Source: Glycomyces luteolus | Lineage (GTDB): Bacteria > Actinomycetota > Actinomycetes > Mycobacteriales > Micromonosporaceae | Reading direction: 5' to 3' | DNA length: 64,000 nt | Assembly: GCF_027622875.1 (NCBI RefSeq) | Contig: NZ_JAPZVP010000001.1 | Span: 148,279-212,278 of the forward strand | Shown here: in pieces, positions 42,325 through 50,192 of the stretch | How positions within the stretch are numbered: position 1 is the stretch's first letter | Layout: every line of letters begins with the position of its first letter | Notes under the pieces: generated by a model | Told to the model about the DNA's origin: nothing | Database searches by the model: none | Seen by the model: the letters and a program-made list of their open reading frames with translations, nothing else | Position numbers and translations under genes: made by a program

Positions 42325-42574
42325 GGATCGACACTAAACCCGGAGGCGCCCGCCCGGCCACCGGACGCCGTGCGCGTCACGATTGTTCCGGCCACGAGTC
42401 GTACCCGTTATGCGAAGGTCGTTCTTTATAAAACTGTTGCCCAACTGCCGACGAGTTGCGGCTGGGGCCGCCCCGCTAACCGCGCGTGAGCTGTCACACT
42501 ACTATTTCCAGGTACTTCAGACAATCCGCTCGCCCCGCGCCAGTCGAGGGTTGCACACGACAACAGGGACACGA

Positions 42575-43330
42575 ATGGAAGCAACGCAGCCGAAGGCACC
42601 GATGGTCAGCATCTCCGGCGTCAACAAGCACTTCGGAGACCTGCACGCGCTCAAGGACATCGACCTGACCGTGGAGGACGGCGAGGTGGTGGTCCTCATC
42701 GGACCCTCAGGCTCCGGAAAATCCACCCTGTGCCGCACCATCAACCGGCTCGAAACCGTGGAAAGCGGCGAGATCACCGTGGGCGGCAAACCGCTCCCGG
42801 CCGAGGGCCGCGCGCTCGCGAACCTGCGCGCCGACGTCGGCATGGTCTTCCAGCACTTCAACCTGTTCGCGCACCTCACCGTGCTGCAGAACATCACGCT
42901 CGGCCCGATCAAGGTGCGCCGCACGCCGAAAGCGAAAGCCGAAGCCCGCGCCCGCCAGCTCCTCGAACGCGTGGGCCTCGCCGAGAAGGCCGACGCCTTC
43001 CCGTCGCAGCTCTCCGGCGGCCAGCAGCAGCGCGTCGCGATCGCCCGCGGCCTCGCGATGGACCCCAAGCTCATGATGTTCGACGAGCCGACCTCCGCGC
43101 TCGACCCCGAGATGATCAACGAGGTCCTCGACGTCATGCAGGACCTCGCCCGCGAAGGCATGACGATGGTCGTGGTCACCCACGAGATGGGCTTCGCCCG
43201 CCGCGCGGCCAACCGGGTCGTGTTCATGGCCGAGGGCCAGATCGTCGAGACCGCCACGCCGGACGAGTTCTTCGACAACCCGAAGACCGAGCGCGCCCAG
43301 GACTTCCTGGCCAAGGTCATGACGCACTAA
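42575..43330 (+). CDS. gluA: glutamate ABC transporter ATP-binding protein
   Basis: A 251-residue ATPase of the polar-amino-acid type: Walker A GPSGSGKST (about residues 43-51), signature LSGGQQQRVAIARG, Walker B LMMFDEPTSALDP, His in VTHEMGFA. It leads a four-gene cluster (ATPase, binding lipoprotein, two permeases) that matches the gluABCD glutamate uptake system of Corynebacterium and Streptomyces. The ATG at 42575 gives the usual start. Confidence 0.9.
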   Translation: MEATQPKAPMVSISGVNKHFGDLHALKDIDLTVEDGEVVVLIGPSGSGKSTLCRTINRLETVESGEITVGGKPLPAEGRALANLRADVGMVFQHFNLFAHLTVLQNITLGPIKVRRTPKAKAEARARQLLERVGLAEKADAFPSQLSGGQQQRVAIARGLAMDPKLMMFDEPTSALDPEMINEVLDVMQDLAREGMTMVVVTHEMGFARRAANRVVFMAEGQIVETATPDEFFDNPKTERAQDFLAKVMTH

Positions 43331-43379
43331 GCCACCGAAACCACCACACCGTTGCCCGCTTAGGAAAGGACACATCCGA

Positions 43380-44312
43380 ATGCGCATGTTCCGCAGAACC
43401 GCCGTCGCCGCCATGGCCGCCGTGGCGATGTCGCTCGCCGCCTGCTCCGGCGAAGCCAGCCAGGACCAAGAGGAGCAGGACAAGCTCGAAGACGAGGTCG
43501 GCGCCTACTCCATGGAGCAGGCCACCGAGATCCCCGAGGGCCTCATCAAGGAGATCCAGGACAAGGGCGTCCTCGTCGTCGGCTCCAAGTTCGACCAGCC
43601 GCTCATCGGCCAGAAGGACACCGCCTCCGGCAAGATCGAGGGCTTCGACGCCGAAATGGGGCGCCTGCTCGCGCAGCGCATCTTCGGCACCGTCGACGAG
43701 GAGGGCGAGGACGCGAACCTCCAGTTCGTCGAGACCACCTCGCAGAACCGCGAGACCTACATCAACGACGGCACCGTCGACGTGGTCATCGCGTCCTACT
43801 CGATGTACCCCGAGCGGCTCGAGAAGTTCGACTTCGCCGGCCCGTACTTCGAGACCGGCCAGAACGTCATGGTCCAGGCCTCCAACACCGACATCAACTC
43901 GGTGGCCGACCTCGCCGGCAAGGACGTCTGCATCGCCGAGGGCTCGGGCTCGATCGAAAACCTGGAAACGGAGAACCCGCAGGCCAAGATCACGCCGCTC
44001 GTCGACTACGCCGCCTGCGCCGAGGCCCTCGAGAACGGCCAGACCGACGCGGTCAGCACCGACGAGACCATCCTCTACGGCTTCACCGTCGACAAGCCCG
44101 ACGCGTTCCGCGTCCTCGACTCCGCGAACATCTTCACCGAAGAGCCCTACGGCGTCGGCATGAAGCTCGGGGAGACCGACGCGCGCATGTTCATCAACGA
44201 CATGATCGAAGAGGCCACCGCCAACGGCGACTGGCAGAAGGCCTTCGACCTGACCTTCGGCGCCGCCGGCATGCCCGCCCCGGCCCAGATGCCGGTCCCG
44301 AACCGCTACTAG
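43380..44312 (+). CDS. gluB: glutamate-binding lipoprotein
   Basis: A 310-residue solute-binding protein with a lipoprotein signal (RRTAVAAMAAVAMSLAAC; lipobox LAAC near residues 19-22) and the family 3 (SBP_bac_3) fold: KGVLVVGSKFDQPLIG, then FDAEMGRLLA, and GKDVCIAEGSGS. It binds the substrate outside the membrane and delivers it to the permeases. It lies 49 bases after gluA. A G/C tract of about 108 bases separates it from gluC. Confidence 0.9.
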   Translation: MRMFRRTAVAAMAAVAMSLAACSGEASQDQEEQDKLEDEVGAYSMEQATEIPEGLIKEIQDKGVLVVGSKFDQPLIGQKDTASGKIEGFDAEMGRLLAQRIFGTVDEEGEDANLQFVETTSQNRETYINDGTVDVVIASYSMYPERLEKFDFAGPYFETGQNVMVQASNTDINSVADLAGKDVCIAEGSGSIENLETENPQAKITPLVDYAACAEALENGQTDAVSTDETILYGFTVDKPDAFRVLDSANIFTEEPYGVGMKLGETDARMFINDMIEEATANGDWQKAFDLTFGAAGMPAPAQMPVPNRY

Positions 44313-44330
44313 GTCCGCAACATTCGGTAC

Positions 44331-44438
44331 GGCGGCGGGGGGGGGGGGGGGGGGGCCCCCCCCCCCCCCCGGGGGGGGCGGGCGGGGGGGTGGGGGGGAA
44401 GAGGCCGCGGCCCGCCCCCCCCCCCCCCCCGCCCGCCT
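44331..44438. repeat. G/C homopolymer tract between gluB and gluC
   Basis: About 108 bases of G then C runs with a few other bases. Its edges are roughly complementary (GGCGGCGGGG at the left, CCCCGCCCGCC at the right). It ends 3 bases before the ribosome site GGAGGAG of gluC. In binding-protein operons a hairpin here lets the binding protein be made in excess, so a real attenuating stem is likely but its true sequence is lost. Confidence 0.55.
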
Positions 44439-44453
44439 TATGGAGGAGTCCGC

Positions 44454-45110
44454 TTGTTCGACAATTTCGACCTCATGGTCGCCGCCCTCGGGGCAGGCGC
44501 CTGGACCACCGTGTGGGTCACGCTCACCAGCTTCACCATCGCCCTCGTCATCGGCATGGTCCTCGTGATCATGCACGTCAGCCCCGCACTCCCGGCGCGC
44601 TGGGCGGCCAACGCCTACACCCAGCTGTTCCGGAACATCCCGCTCCTGGCGGTCCTGTTCATCATGTTCTTCGGCCTGCCGAAGGTCGGGATCGTCGCCG
44701 ACAGCTGGGTCTGGGCCCTGCTCGGGCTCGGCATGTACACCGGCGCGTTCGTCGGCGAGACCCTGCGCTCGGGCATCAACTCGATCCCCCTCGGCCAAGC
44801 CGAGGCCGCACGGTCGATCGGCCTCACCTTCGGGCAGTCCCTGAAGGGCGTGATCCTGCCGCAGGCCGTCCGCGCCGTCATCCCGCCCCTCGGCTCACTC
44901 CTGATCGCCCTGGTCAAGAACAGCGCCCTGGTGCTCGCCATCGGCGTCACCGAGCTGACCGCCCAGTCCCGGAGGCTCATCGAGGACAACGAGAGCCGCT
45001 TCGACCTGTGGGGGGTCGTCATCGGCGTCACGGTCAGCTACCTGCTGATCGCCTTCGTCCTCAGCTACCTGGTGCGGCTCGTCGAGCGACGCACCGCCTT
45101 CGTCCGATGA
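44454..45110 (+). CDS. gluC: glutamate ABC transporter permease
   Basis: A 218-residue permease with five hydrophobic segments and the amino-acid permease EAA motif (GQAEAARSIGLTFGQSLKGVILPQAVR, split here as EAARSIGL and IILPQA-like). A TTG start follows GGAGGAG at good spacing. It pairs with GluD to form the membrane pore. 14 bases separate it from gluD. Confidence 0.88.
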   Translation: MFDNFDLMVAALGAGAWTTVWVTLTSFTIALVIGMVLVIMHVSPALPARWAANAYTQLFRNIPLLAVLFIMFFGLPKVGIVADSWVWALLGLGMYTGAFVGETLRSGINSIPLGQAEAARSIGLTFGQSLKGVILPQAVRAVIPPLGSLLIALVKNSALVLAIGVTELTAQSRRLIEDNESRFDLWGVVIGVTVSYLLIAFVLSYLVRLVERRTAFVR

Positions 45111-45123
45111 GAGCGGGTGACTC

Positions 45124-46023
45124 ATGAGCAGACAGCAAGAGAGCACGGTCCTGTTCGACGCGCTCGGCCCCAAGGGCCGCCGCAACTCGAACATCGCCTC
45201 CATCGTCTCCGCGGTCGTCATCCTCGGCGTGCTGGCCTTCGTCGTCAGCGTGCTCGCCGCGGAAGGCTTCTTCGAGCAGTCCCGGTGGGTGAACCCGCTC
45301 GACGCGCTCGTCGTGCAGACCACCTGGATCCCCTCGATCCTCGACACCCTCACCGCCTTCGCGCTCGGCTCGATCCTCGCGCTCATCCTCGGCGTGATCT
45401 TCGGCTTCGGGCGGATCTCGCGGTTCGGCCTGACCCGCTGGGCCTCAACGGTGTACGTGCAGTTCTTCCGGTCGTTGCCACTGGTGCTGCTCATCTGGAT
45501 CTCGTTCACCATCGACGGGTACTTCGGGTTCACCACCGGCGAGCTCGGCTGGAGCAACGACGCTCGGCGCCTCACGTTCCTCGTCCTCGGCCTCGGCATC
45601 TACAACGGCGCGATCCTCGCCGAGATCCTCCGCGCCGGCGTCGCGGCGCTGCCGCCGGGCCAGGCCATGGCCGGGTACGCGGTCGGCCTGCGCCACGGGC
45701 AGGTCCAGCGGCTCATCGTGCTGCCGCAGGTCCTGCGGAACATGCTCCCGGCGGTGCTGGCGCAACTGGTGATCCTCCTCAAGGACACCTCGCTCGGCTA
45801 CGTCATCACCTACCCCGAGCTGCTGCACTCGGCCAATATCATCGGCCGCGACTACAGCAACTCCTTCCTCCAGGCGCTCGTCATCGCCGCGTTCATCTAC
45901 TTCGTGATGGCCTACGCCCTCTCGAAGCTGGTGGTCGTGGCCGAGCGGCGCCTGCGCAAGAAGACCGCCGCCCCGGCCGCGCGCGTCCAGCAGATCGAGC
46001 AGGCCGCCTTCATCGCCGAGTAG
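45124..46023 (+). CDS. gluD: glutamate ABC transporter permease
   Basis: A 299-residue permease. It is longer than GluC because of an N-terminal region (about residues 1-65, one extra hydrophobic segment) and a charged C-terminal tail. The EAA-type loop (GQAMAGYAVGLRHGQ, IVLPQVLR) is present. It is the last gene of the operon and is followed by a terminator hairpin at 46053. Confidence 0.88.
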   Translation: MSRQQESTVLFDALGPKGRRNSNIASIVSAVVILGVLAFVVSVLAAEGFFEQSRWVNPLDALVVQTTWIPSILDTLTAFALGSILALILGVIFGFGRISRFGLTRWASTVYVQFFRSLPLVLLIWISFTIDGYFGFTTGELGWSNDARRLTFLVLGLGIYNGAILAEILRAGVAALPPGQAMAGYAVGLRHGQVQRLIVLPQVLRNMLPAVLAQLVILLKDTSLGYVITYPELLHSANIIGRDYSNSFLQALVIAAFIYFVMAYALSKLVVVAERRLRKKTAAPAARVQQIEQAAFIAE

Positions 46024-46051
46024 CACGTCACACATCACGCATCACGCACTA
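46024..46051. repeat. CAC-rich repeat related to the 36.8-kb array
   Basis: Directly after the gluD stop: CACGTCACACATCACGC then ATCACGCACTACCG. This matches the third unit at 36868 (ATCACGCATCACGC, then G and CTACCG) over about 20 bases with one difference. No function is known. Confidence 0.55.
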
Positions 46052-46052
46052 C

Positions 46053-46086
46053 CGAGGGCCCCGTCGCATCCGCGGCGGGGCCCTCG
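46053..46086 (+). terminator. terminator of the glutamate transporter operon
   Basis: CGAGGGCCCCG at 46053-46063 pairs perfectly with CGGGGCCCTCG at 46076-46086 around a 12-base loop. Confidence 0.75.
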
Positions 46087-46237
46087 CCGTCGCGCGCACC
46101 GCGCCCGCCGGCGCCACCGGGCGGGCACGGCCGCGTCACGCTCCGCCACGGGCGCACATGAGGCACAAGCGCATTCGGACCCTGATACCCTCCATTTGAA
46201 ACCAGCAACCATTTTCAATTGGTGGGGGACCACGACA

Positions 46238-47206
46238 ATGAAACTCGCCTTCGTCGGCAAGGGCGGCTCCGGCAAGACCACGATGGCCTCGCTGTTCGCA
46301 CGCCGCGCAGCAGCCCTCGGACACCCGGTCATGGCCATCGACGCCGACATCAACCAGCACCTCGCCGCCGCACTCGGCCTCGACCCCGAAGCCGCCGCCA
46401 TGGGCCCCGTCCTCGGCGAACACCTCCACGACATCAAGGACTACCTGCGCGGCACCAACCCGCTCATCCCCTCCGCCGACCTCATGCTCAAGACCACCCC
46501 GCCCGGACCCGGCTCCCGACTCCTCACCGTCAGCGAAGCCAACCCGGTCTTCGACCAGCTCTTCACCGAACACGAAGGCATCCGCTTCGCCGCCACCGGC
46601 GGCTTCGTCGACGACGACCTCGGCGTCTCCTGCTACCACTCCAAAGTCGGCGCCGTCGAACTCCTCCTCAACCACCTCGTCGACGGCACCGGCGAATTCG
46701 TCGTCGTCGACATGGTCGCCGGCGCCGAAGCCTTCGCCTCCGGCATGTTCACCCGCTTCGACCACACCTTCCTCGTGTGCGAACCGACCCTCCGCAGCGT
46801 CGGCGTCTACAAGCAGTACCTCGGCTACGCCGAAGACTACGACGTACGGATCTCCGTGATCGGCAACAAGATCGACGACGAAGACGACGTCGCGTTCCTC
46901 CGCGAGCACGTCGGCCACGCCCTCATCGGCTGGTGCACCCGCTCCAAATACGTCAAAGCCGCCGAACGCGGCAGCGTCGGCCCCGTCGACGCCCTCGAAC
47001 CCGAGAACCTCGCCGTCGTCGACGCCGCCCGCGAACGGGCCGTCACCGACGGCAAAGACTGGGCCAAATTCACCCGCCAAGCCCACGACTTCCACCGCAA
47101 GGCCGCGCTGGCCTGGGGCAACGACCGCGCCGGCGTGGACCTCGCCGGCCAGATCGCGCCCGGATACGTCCTCGGGGAGCACCTGCTCCGCGCCCAGACG
47201 GTCTGA
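46238..47206 (+). CDS. CooC/ParA-like P-loop ATPase
   Basis: A 322-residue SIMIBI ATPase with the deviant Walker A GKGGSGKTT at residues 7-15, a switch I Asp in AIDADINQ, and Walker A' VVVDMVAG. Two conserved Cys in the middle and a later NKIDDEDDV segment are like CooC-type maturation ATPases. It has no ParB partner and no metalloenzyme genes next to it, so its client is unknown. The ATG at 46238 gives the start; an upstream in-frame ATG at 46196 is less likely. An inverted TTGAAA/TTTTCAA pair lies at about 46194-46219. Confidence 0.75.
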   Translation: MKLAFVGKGGSGKTTMASLFARRAAALGHPVMAIDADINQHLAAALGLDPEAAAMGPVLGEHLHDIKDYLRGTNPLIPSADLMLKTTPPGPGSRLLTVSEANPVFDQLFTEHEGIRFAATGGFVDDDLGVSCYHSKVGAVELLLNHLVDGTGEFVVVDMVAGAEAFASGMFTRFDHTFLVCEPTLRSVGVYKQYLGYAEDYDVRISVIGNKIDDEDDVAFLREHVGHALIGWCTRSKYVKAAERGSVGPVDALEPENLAVVDAARERAVTDGKDWAKFTRQAHDFHRKAALAWGNDRAGVDLAGQIAPGYVLGEHLLRAQTV

Positions 47207-47352
47207 CCGTTGGCCGCCCAGCGCCGTGCGGCCCCGACCGGACGCTCGCGCCTCGGACTGAACTATTCAGGACCTCTCTGCGTCGATTTCCCGACAGCGG
47301 AGGGTCACCGCGACCGAGCACAATGAACCGATTCGAACCGAGAGGAGAACGC

Positions 47353-47763
47353 ATGTCCCTTGACGTCTCTGAAGACCTGCTCGCCAAGGCCCAGGCAGGG
47401 GAGGTGACCGACGCCGACTTCATCGACTGCATCAAGCAGTCGCTGCCGTTCGCGTGGGAGCTCATCGCGAAGGTCGTGAACGACCTCAAGAACGGCGTCG
47501 TCTCGTCGAGCGGCTCTGCGCAGTTCGCCGACAACACCACGCCGCCGCCGGACGAGCAGTCCCGCGGGCAACTGCTGCGGGTCCTCGCCTCGGACGCGAT
47601 GCGCAACGCGCTGGAACGCCACTACGGCGTGAAGCTCGCCTTCGAGAACTGCCACCGGGTGGCGGCGTTCCCGCTGTCCGAGGTCGACTCGGACACCTAC
47701 CGGAACTTCATCTCCCCGCGCGGGCAGCTGCTCAACCAGTCGCCGGAGCTGCGCGACTGCTGA
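47353..47763 (+). CDS. SCO5389 family protein
   Basis: A 136-residue soluble protein that matches the SCO5389 family of actinobacteria, with MSLDVSEDLLAKAQAGEVTDADF at the N-terminus, a FAWELIAKVVNDLK segment and a final ENCHRVAAFPL block. The family is conserved and abundant in actinobacterial proteomes but uncharacterised. AGAGGAGAACGC precedes the ATG. It ends in a strong bidirectional terminator shared with the TetR gene. Confidence 0.8.
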   Translation: MSLDVSEDLLAKAQAGEVTDADFIDCIKQSLPFAWELIAKVVNDLKNGVVSSSGSAQFADNTTPPPDEQSRGQLLRVLASDAMRNALERHYGVKLAFENCHRVAAFPLSEVDSDTYRNFISPRGQLLNQSPELRDC

Positions 47764-47794
47764 GCCCGCGGCCCAGCGCCAACGTGAGACAGGT

Positions 47795-47834
47795 CGAACG
47801 GGCCGGCGGGACACTCGTCCCGCCGGCCCGTTCG
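47795..47834. terminator. bidirectional intrinsic terminator
   Basis: A perfect 18-bp stem: 47795-47812 with 47817-47834, loop ACTC, between convergent SCO5389 and TetR genes. Confidence 0.85.
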
Positions 47835-47838
47835 GCGT

Positions 47839-48546
47839 CTATTGGGGACGCCTGGTGATGAGGAAGTCCCGCACGAGCTCCTCGCCCTGCTTCACCAAGG
47901 GCCGCAAGATCTTCAACCGCGATAGGGCGACGACGCGGGCGGCGAGCGGCGCGGTGCGCTTCGCCAGCTCGCGGGACTTCTCCTGGCCGGGGGAGGCGTC
48001 GTAGACCCAGTACAGGACCACCACCATCTGGTGGAGCCAGAGCATCTCCGGCAGGATGTCCGCCATGTCCTTGGGGACCTTCGTCTTCGAGCCCTCCAGG
48101 ACCTCCCGGTAGAGCGCGATGTCCCGGTCGCGGCTCTCCGTCGAATCCGCGGAGAACGGGCTCAGCGGGCTCGACGGGTCGGCGGCGTTCCTGAAGAACT
48201 GGCCCGCGAACGCGTGGTAGGGCCCGGCGATGTCGAGCCAGGCGAGCAGCGCCGCCTCGATCCGCTCCGCGAGCGTCTCCTTGCCGTCGAGCAGGCGGGG
48301 GGTCAGCTCCGCGTGGCGGGTGGTTGCCTGCTCGTAGAAGCCCTGGATGAGGTGTTCCTTGGACTTGAAGTAGTAGTACGCGTTGCCTACGGACACACCG
48401 GCCTCGGCGGCGATCGCGCGCATCGTGGTCTTGTCGTAGCCGCGTTCGGCGAACATGTCGAGCGCGGTCTCGATGATGCGCTGCCGCGTCCGCTCGCCTT
48501 TGGAGAGGCGGGCGGACGCGTCGGAGGACTCGGCTTCGGTGCTCAC
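47839..48546 (-). CDS. TetR family transcriptional regulator
   Basis: A 235-residue regulator. The helix-turn-helix lies at about residues 20-65 (RIIETALDMFAERGYDKTTMR, then AAEAGVSVGNAYYYFKSKEHL). The C-terminal domain has conserved AFAGQFFRNAADP and a Trp/Tyr-rich end. It is co-transcribed with the membrane protein gene 19 bases upstream. The two identical operator cores at 49016-49071, ahead of that operon, are its likely binding sites (autoregulation). Confidence 0.85.
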   Translation of the reverse strand: MSTEAESSDASARLSKGERTRQRIIETALDMFAERGYDKTTMRAIAAEAGVSVGNAYYYFKSKEHLIQGFYEQATTRHAELTPRLLDGKETLAERIEAALLAWLDIAGPYHAFAGQFFRNAADPSSPLSPFSADSTESRDRDIALYREVLEGSKTKVPKDMADILPEMLWLHQMVVVLYWVYDASPGQEKSRELAKRTAPLAARVVALSRLKILRPLVKQGEELVRDFLITRRPQ

Positions 48547-48565
48547 GCAGGCGATCCTACTTGGG

Positions 48566-48979
48566 TCAGGCGCCGTGCGCCTGGGGCCGCTGCGGCGGCA
48601 TCGGCGGTTCCAGGGCGGCGAGGGCGCGGGCGTCGACGTGGGCGCGCTTGCGGAAGCCGTTGAGCACGATCACGTTGAGGACGTGAAGGACGCCGAGCAC
48701 GAGGAGCACGGCGCCGATCTTGACGGCGACGGTCTCGAAGACGCCTCGCGCGTCGGGGATGGCGTCGGCGGTGCGCAGCCACAGCGCCACGAACCCGAAG
48801 TTCAGCAGGTAGAAGCCGACCTGCAGCAGCTTGTTGACGGCGCGGGCGAGCTGCTCGTCGCCGGCGAAGACGTCCTTGATGAAGTGGTAGCCGTTCGCGC
48901 CCAGGGTGCGGGCGACCCAGACGGTGAGGGGGATGGCGACGAGGAGGTAGGCGATGTAGCCGATGACTGCCAGGTCCAT
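48566..48979 (-). CDS. small integral membrane protein
   Basis: A 137-residue protein with four hydrophobic segments (about 5-22, 50-65, 78-105 overlapping) and a Pro-rich C-terminal tail. No domain is recognised with certainty, though it resembles small membrane proteins found next to TetR regulators in actinobacteria. It is the first gene of the TetR operon. The ATG at 48979 is used. An in-frame ATG at 49030 lies inside an operator and is less likely. Confidence 0.7.
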   Translation of the reverse strand: MDLAVIGYIAYLLVAIPLTVWVARTLGANGYHFIKDVFAGDEQLARAVNKLLQVGFYLLNFGFVALWLRTADAIPDARGVFETVAVKIGAVLLVLGVLHVLNVIVLNGFRKRAHVDARALAALEPPMPPQRPQAHGA

Positions 48980-49015
48980 GACCGGCTCCGTTCTCTGCGG
49001 GGTTCGGTACTTTGA

Positions 49016-49031
49016 GTTGAACACGTTCAAC
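49016..49031. promoter_or_regulatory. TetR operator 1
   Basis: GTTGAACACGTTCAAC, a perfect 7-bp dyad around AC, 37 bases upstream of the membrane-protein start. Same 14-base core (TTGAACACGTTCAA) as operator 2, 40 bases apart. Confidence 0.8.
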
Positions 49032-49055
49032 TTCTCTCTCGAACCTACCCCCTGT

Positions 49056-49071
49056 CTTGAACACGTTCAAG
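49056..49071. promoter_or_regulatory. TetR operator 2
   Basis: CTTGAACACGTTCAAG, 7-bp arms around AC. It lies between the TetR operon and hisF. The centre-to-centre distance to operator 1 is 40 bases, close to four helical turns. Confidence 0.8.
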
Positions 49072-49127
49072 TTCGGAGCGGAAATATGGCGGACGACACG
49101 GCGACACCCCGCCTGTAGGCTTGCCGC

Positions 49128-49892
49128 GTGACTGTTGCGGTGCGAGTGATCCCCTGCCTGGACGTGGATGCCGGGCGAGTCGTCAAAGGCGTGAACTTCG
49201 AGAACCTGCGCGACGCGGGCGACCCCGTCGAGCTCGCCGCCGCCTACGACGCGGCTGGCGCCGACGAGCTGACGTTCCTCGACGTCAGCGCCTCCTCAGG
49301 GGACCGCGCGACCATGTACGACGTCGTCGCCCGCACCGCCGAGCAGGTCTTCATCCCCCTCACCGTCGGCGGTGGCGTCCGCACCCCCGACGACGTCGAC
49401 CGGCTGCTGCGCGCCGGCGCCGACAAAGTCGGCATCAACACCGCCGCCATCGCCCGGCCCGAGGTCATCTCCGAGATCGCCGAACGCTTCGGCAACCAGG
49501 TGCTCGTGCTCTCGGCCGACGTCGCCTCCGGACGCGACACCGACTCAGGGTGGGAGGTCACCACCCACGGCGGCCAGAAGCGCTCCACCGGGCTCGACGC
49601 CGTCGAATGGTGCGCCCGCGCCGCCGAACTCGGCGCAGGCGAGATCCTCCTCAACTCGATCGACTCCGACGGCATGAAGCAGGGCTTCGACCTCAAACTC
49701 ATCGCGGCCGTCCGCGCCGCCGTCGACATCCCGCTGATCGCCTCCGGCGGCGCGGGCAAAGCCGCCGACTTCCCTCCCGCGGTCGACGCCGGCGCCGACG
49801 CGGTCCTCGCGGCCTCGATCTTCCACTTCGGCGACGTCGCGATCGCCGAAGTGAAGCAGGAACTGAAGCGCGCGGGACACCCGGTCCGATAA
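49128..49892 (+). CDS. hisF: imidazole glycerol phosphate synthase, cyclase subunit
   Basis: HisF (254 residues), a TIM barrel that closes the imidazole ring in histidine synthesis with ammonia from HisH. Catalytic Asp12 ([14 protein letters not shown]) and Asp131 (SADVASGRD) are present. GTG start. The hisI gene lies 10 kb downstream; the genes between are unrelated, so the his cluster is interrupted here. The TetR operators sit just upstream but need not control it. Confidence 0.95.
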   Translation: MTVAVRVIPCLDVDAGRVVKGVNFENLRDAGDPVELAAAYDAAGADELTFLDVSASSGDRATMYDVVARTAEQVFIPLTVGGGVRTPDDVDRLLRAGADKVGINTAAIARPEVISEIAERFGNQVLVLSADVASGRDTDSGWEVTTHGGQKRSTGLDAVEWCARAAELGAGEILLNSIDSDGMKQGFDLKLIAAVRAAVDIPLIASGGAGKAADFPPAVDAGADAVLAASIFHFGDVAIAEVKQELKRAGHPVR

Positions 49893-50192
49893 GACGGCCG
49901 GTTTCGCGGACGGCGGAATGCGAGCGGAGAGTCTCCATAAAACGGACATCGATGGGCCCAATCGCTGCGAAGCTTGCGAGCCGTACATCGGCGCGGCGTC
50001 AACCCTGACCTAGGGGTACAACAGGTTGCCGACCAGCGCCGCACCGTGCGTGACCGTGCCGTTCGATGCCGCCGGGTCGAATCGCGGTTGGCGACTGTCG
50101 TCAGCGCGAGGCATGATTGCTAGCGGTTGCTTGCCGACCGGCTAGCCAGCGCACGCGACGGCTGGCGCCCGTACCCACCGACCGGAGACCCA
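49893..50192. other. intergenic region before ABC exporter genes
   Basis: 300 bases with no convincing gene. It contains ACCCTGACCTAGGGGT at 50002-50017, an imperfect dyad that could be a MerR-type operator, and an AT-rich part near 49930-49960. A leaky in-frame TTG at 50127 lies upstream of the exporter gene. Confidence 0.45.

Noticed and set aside
46190-46222. Zur box before the CooC-like ATPase gene
   Set aside because: Only one half resembles the consensus; the spacing between TTGAAA and TTTTCAA is too long.
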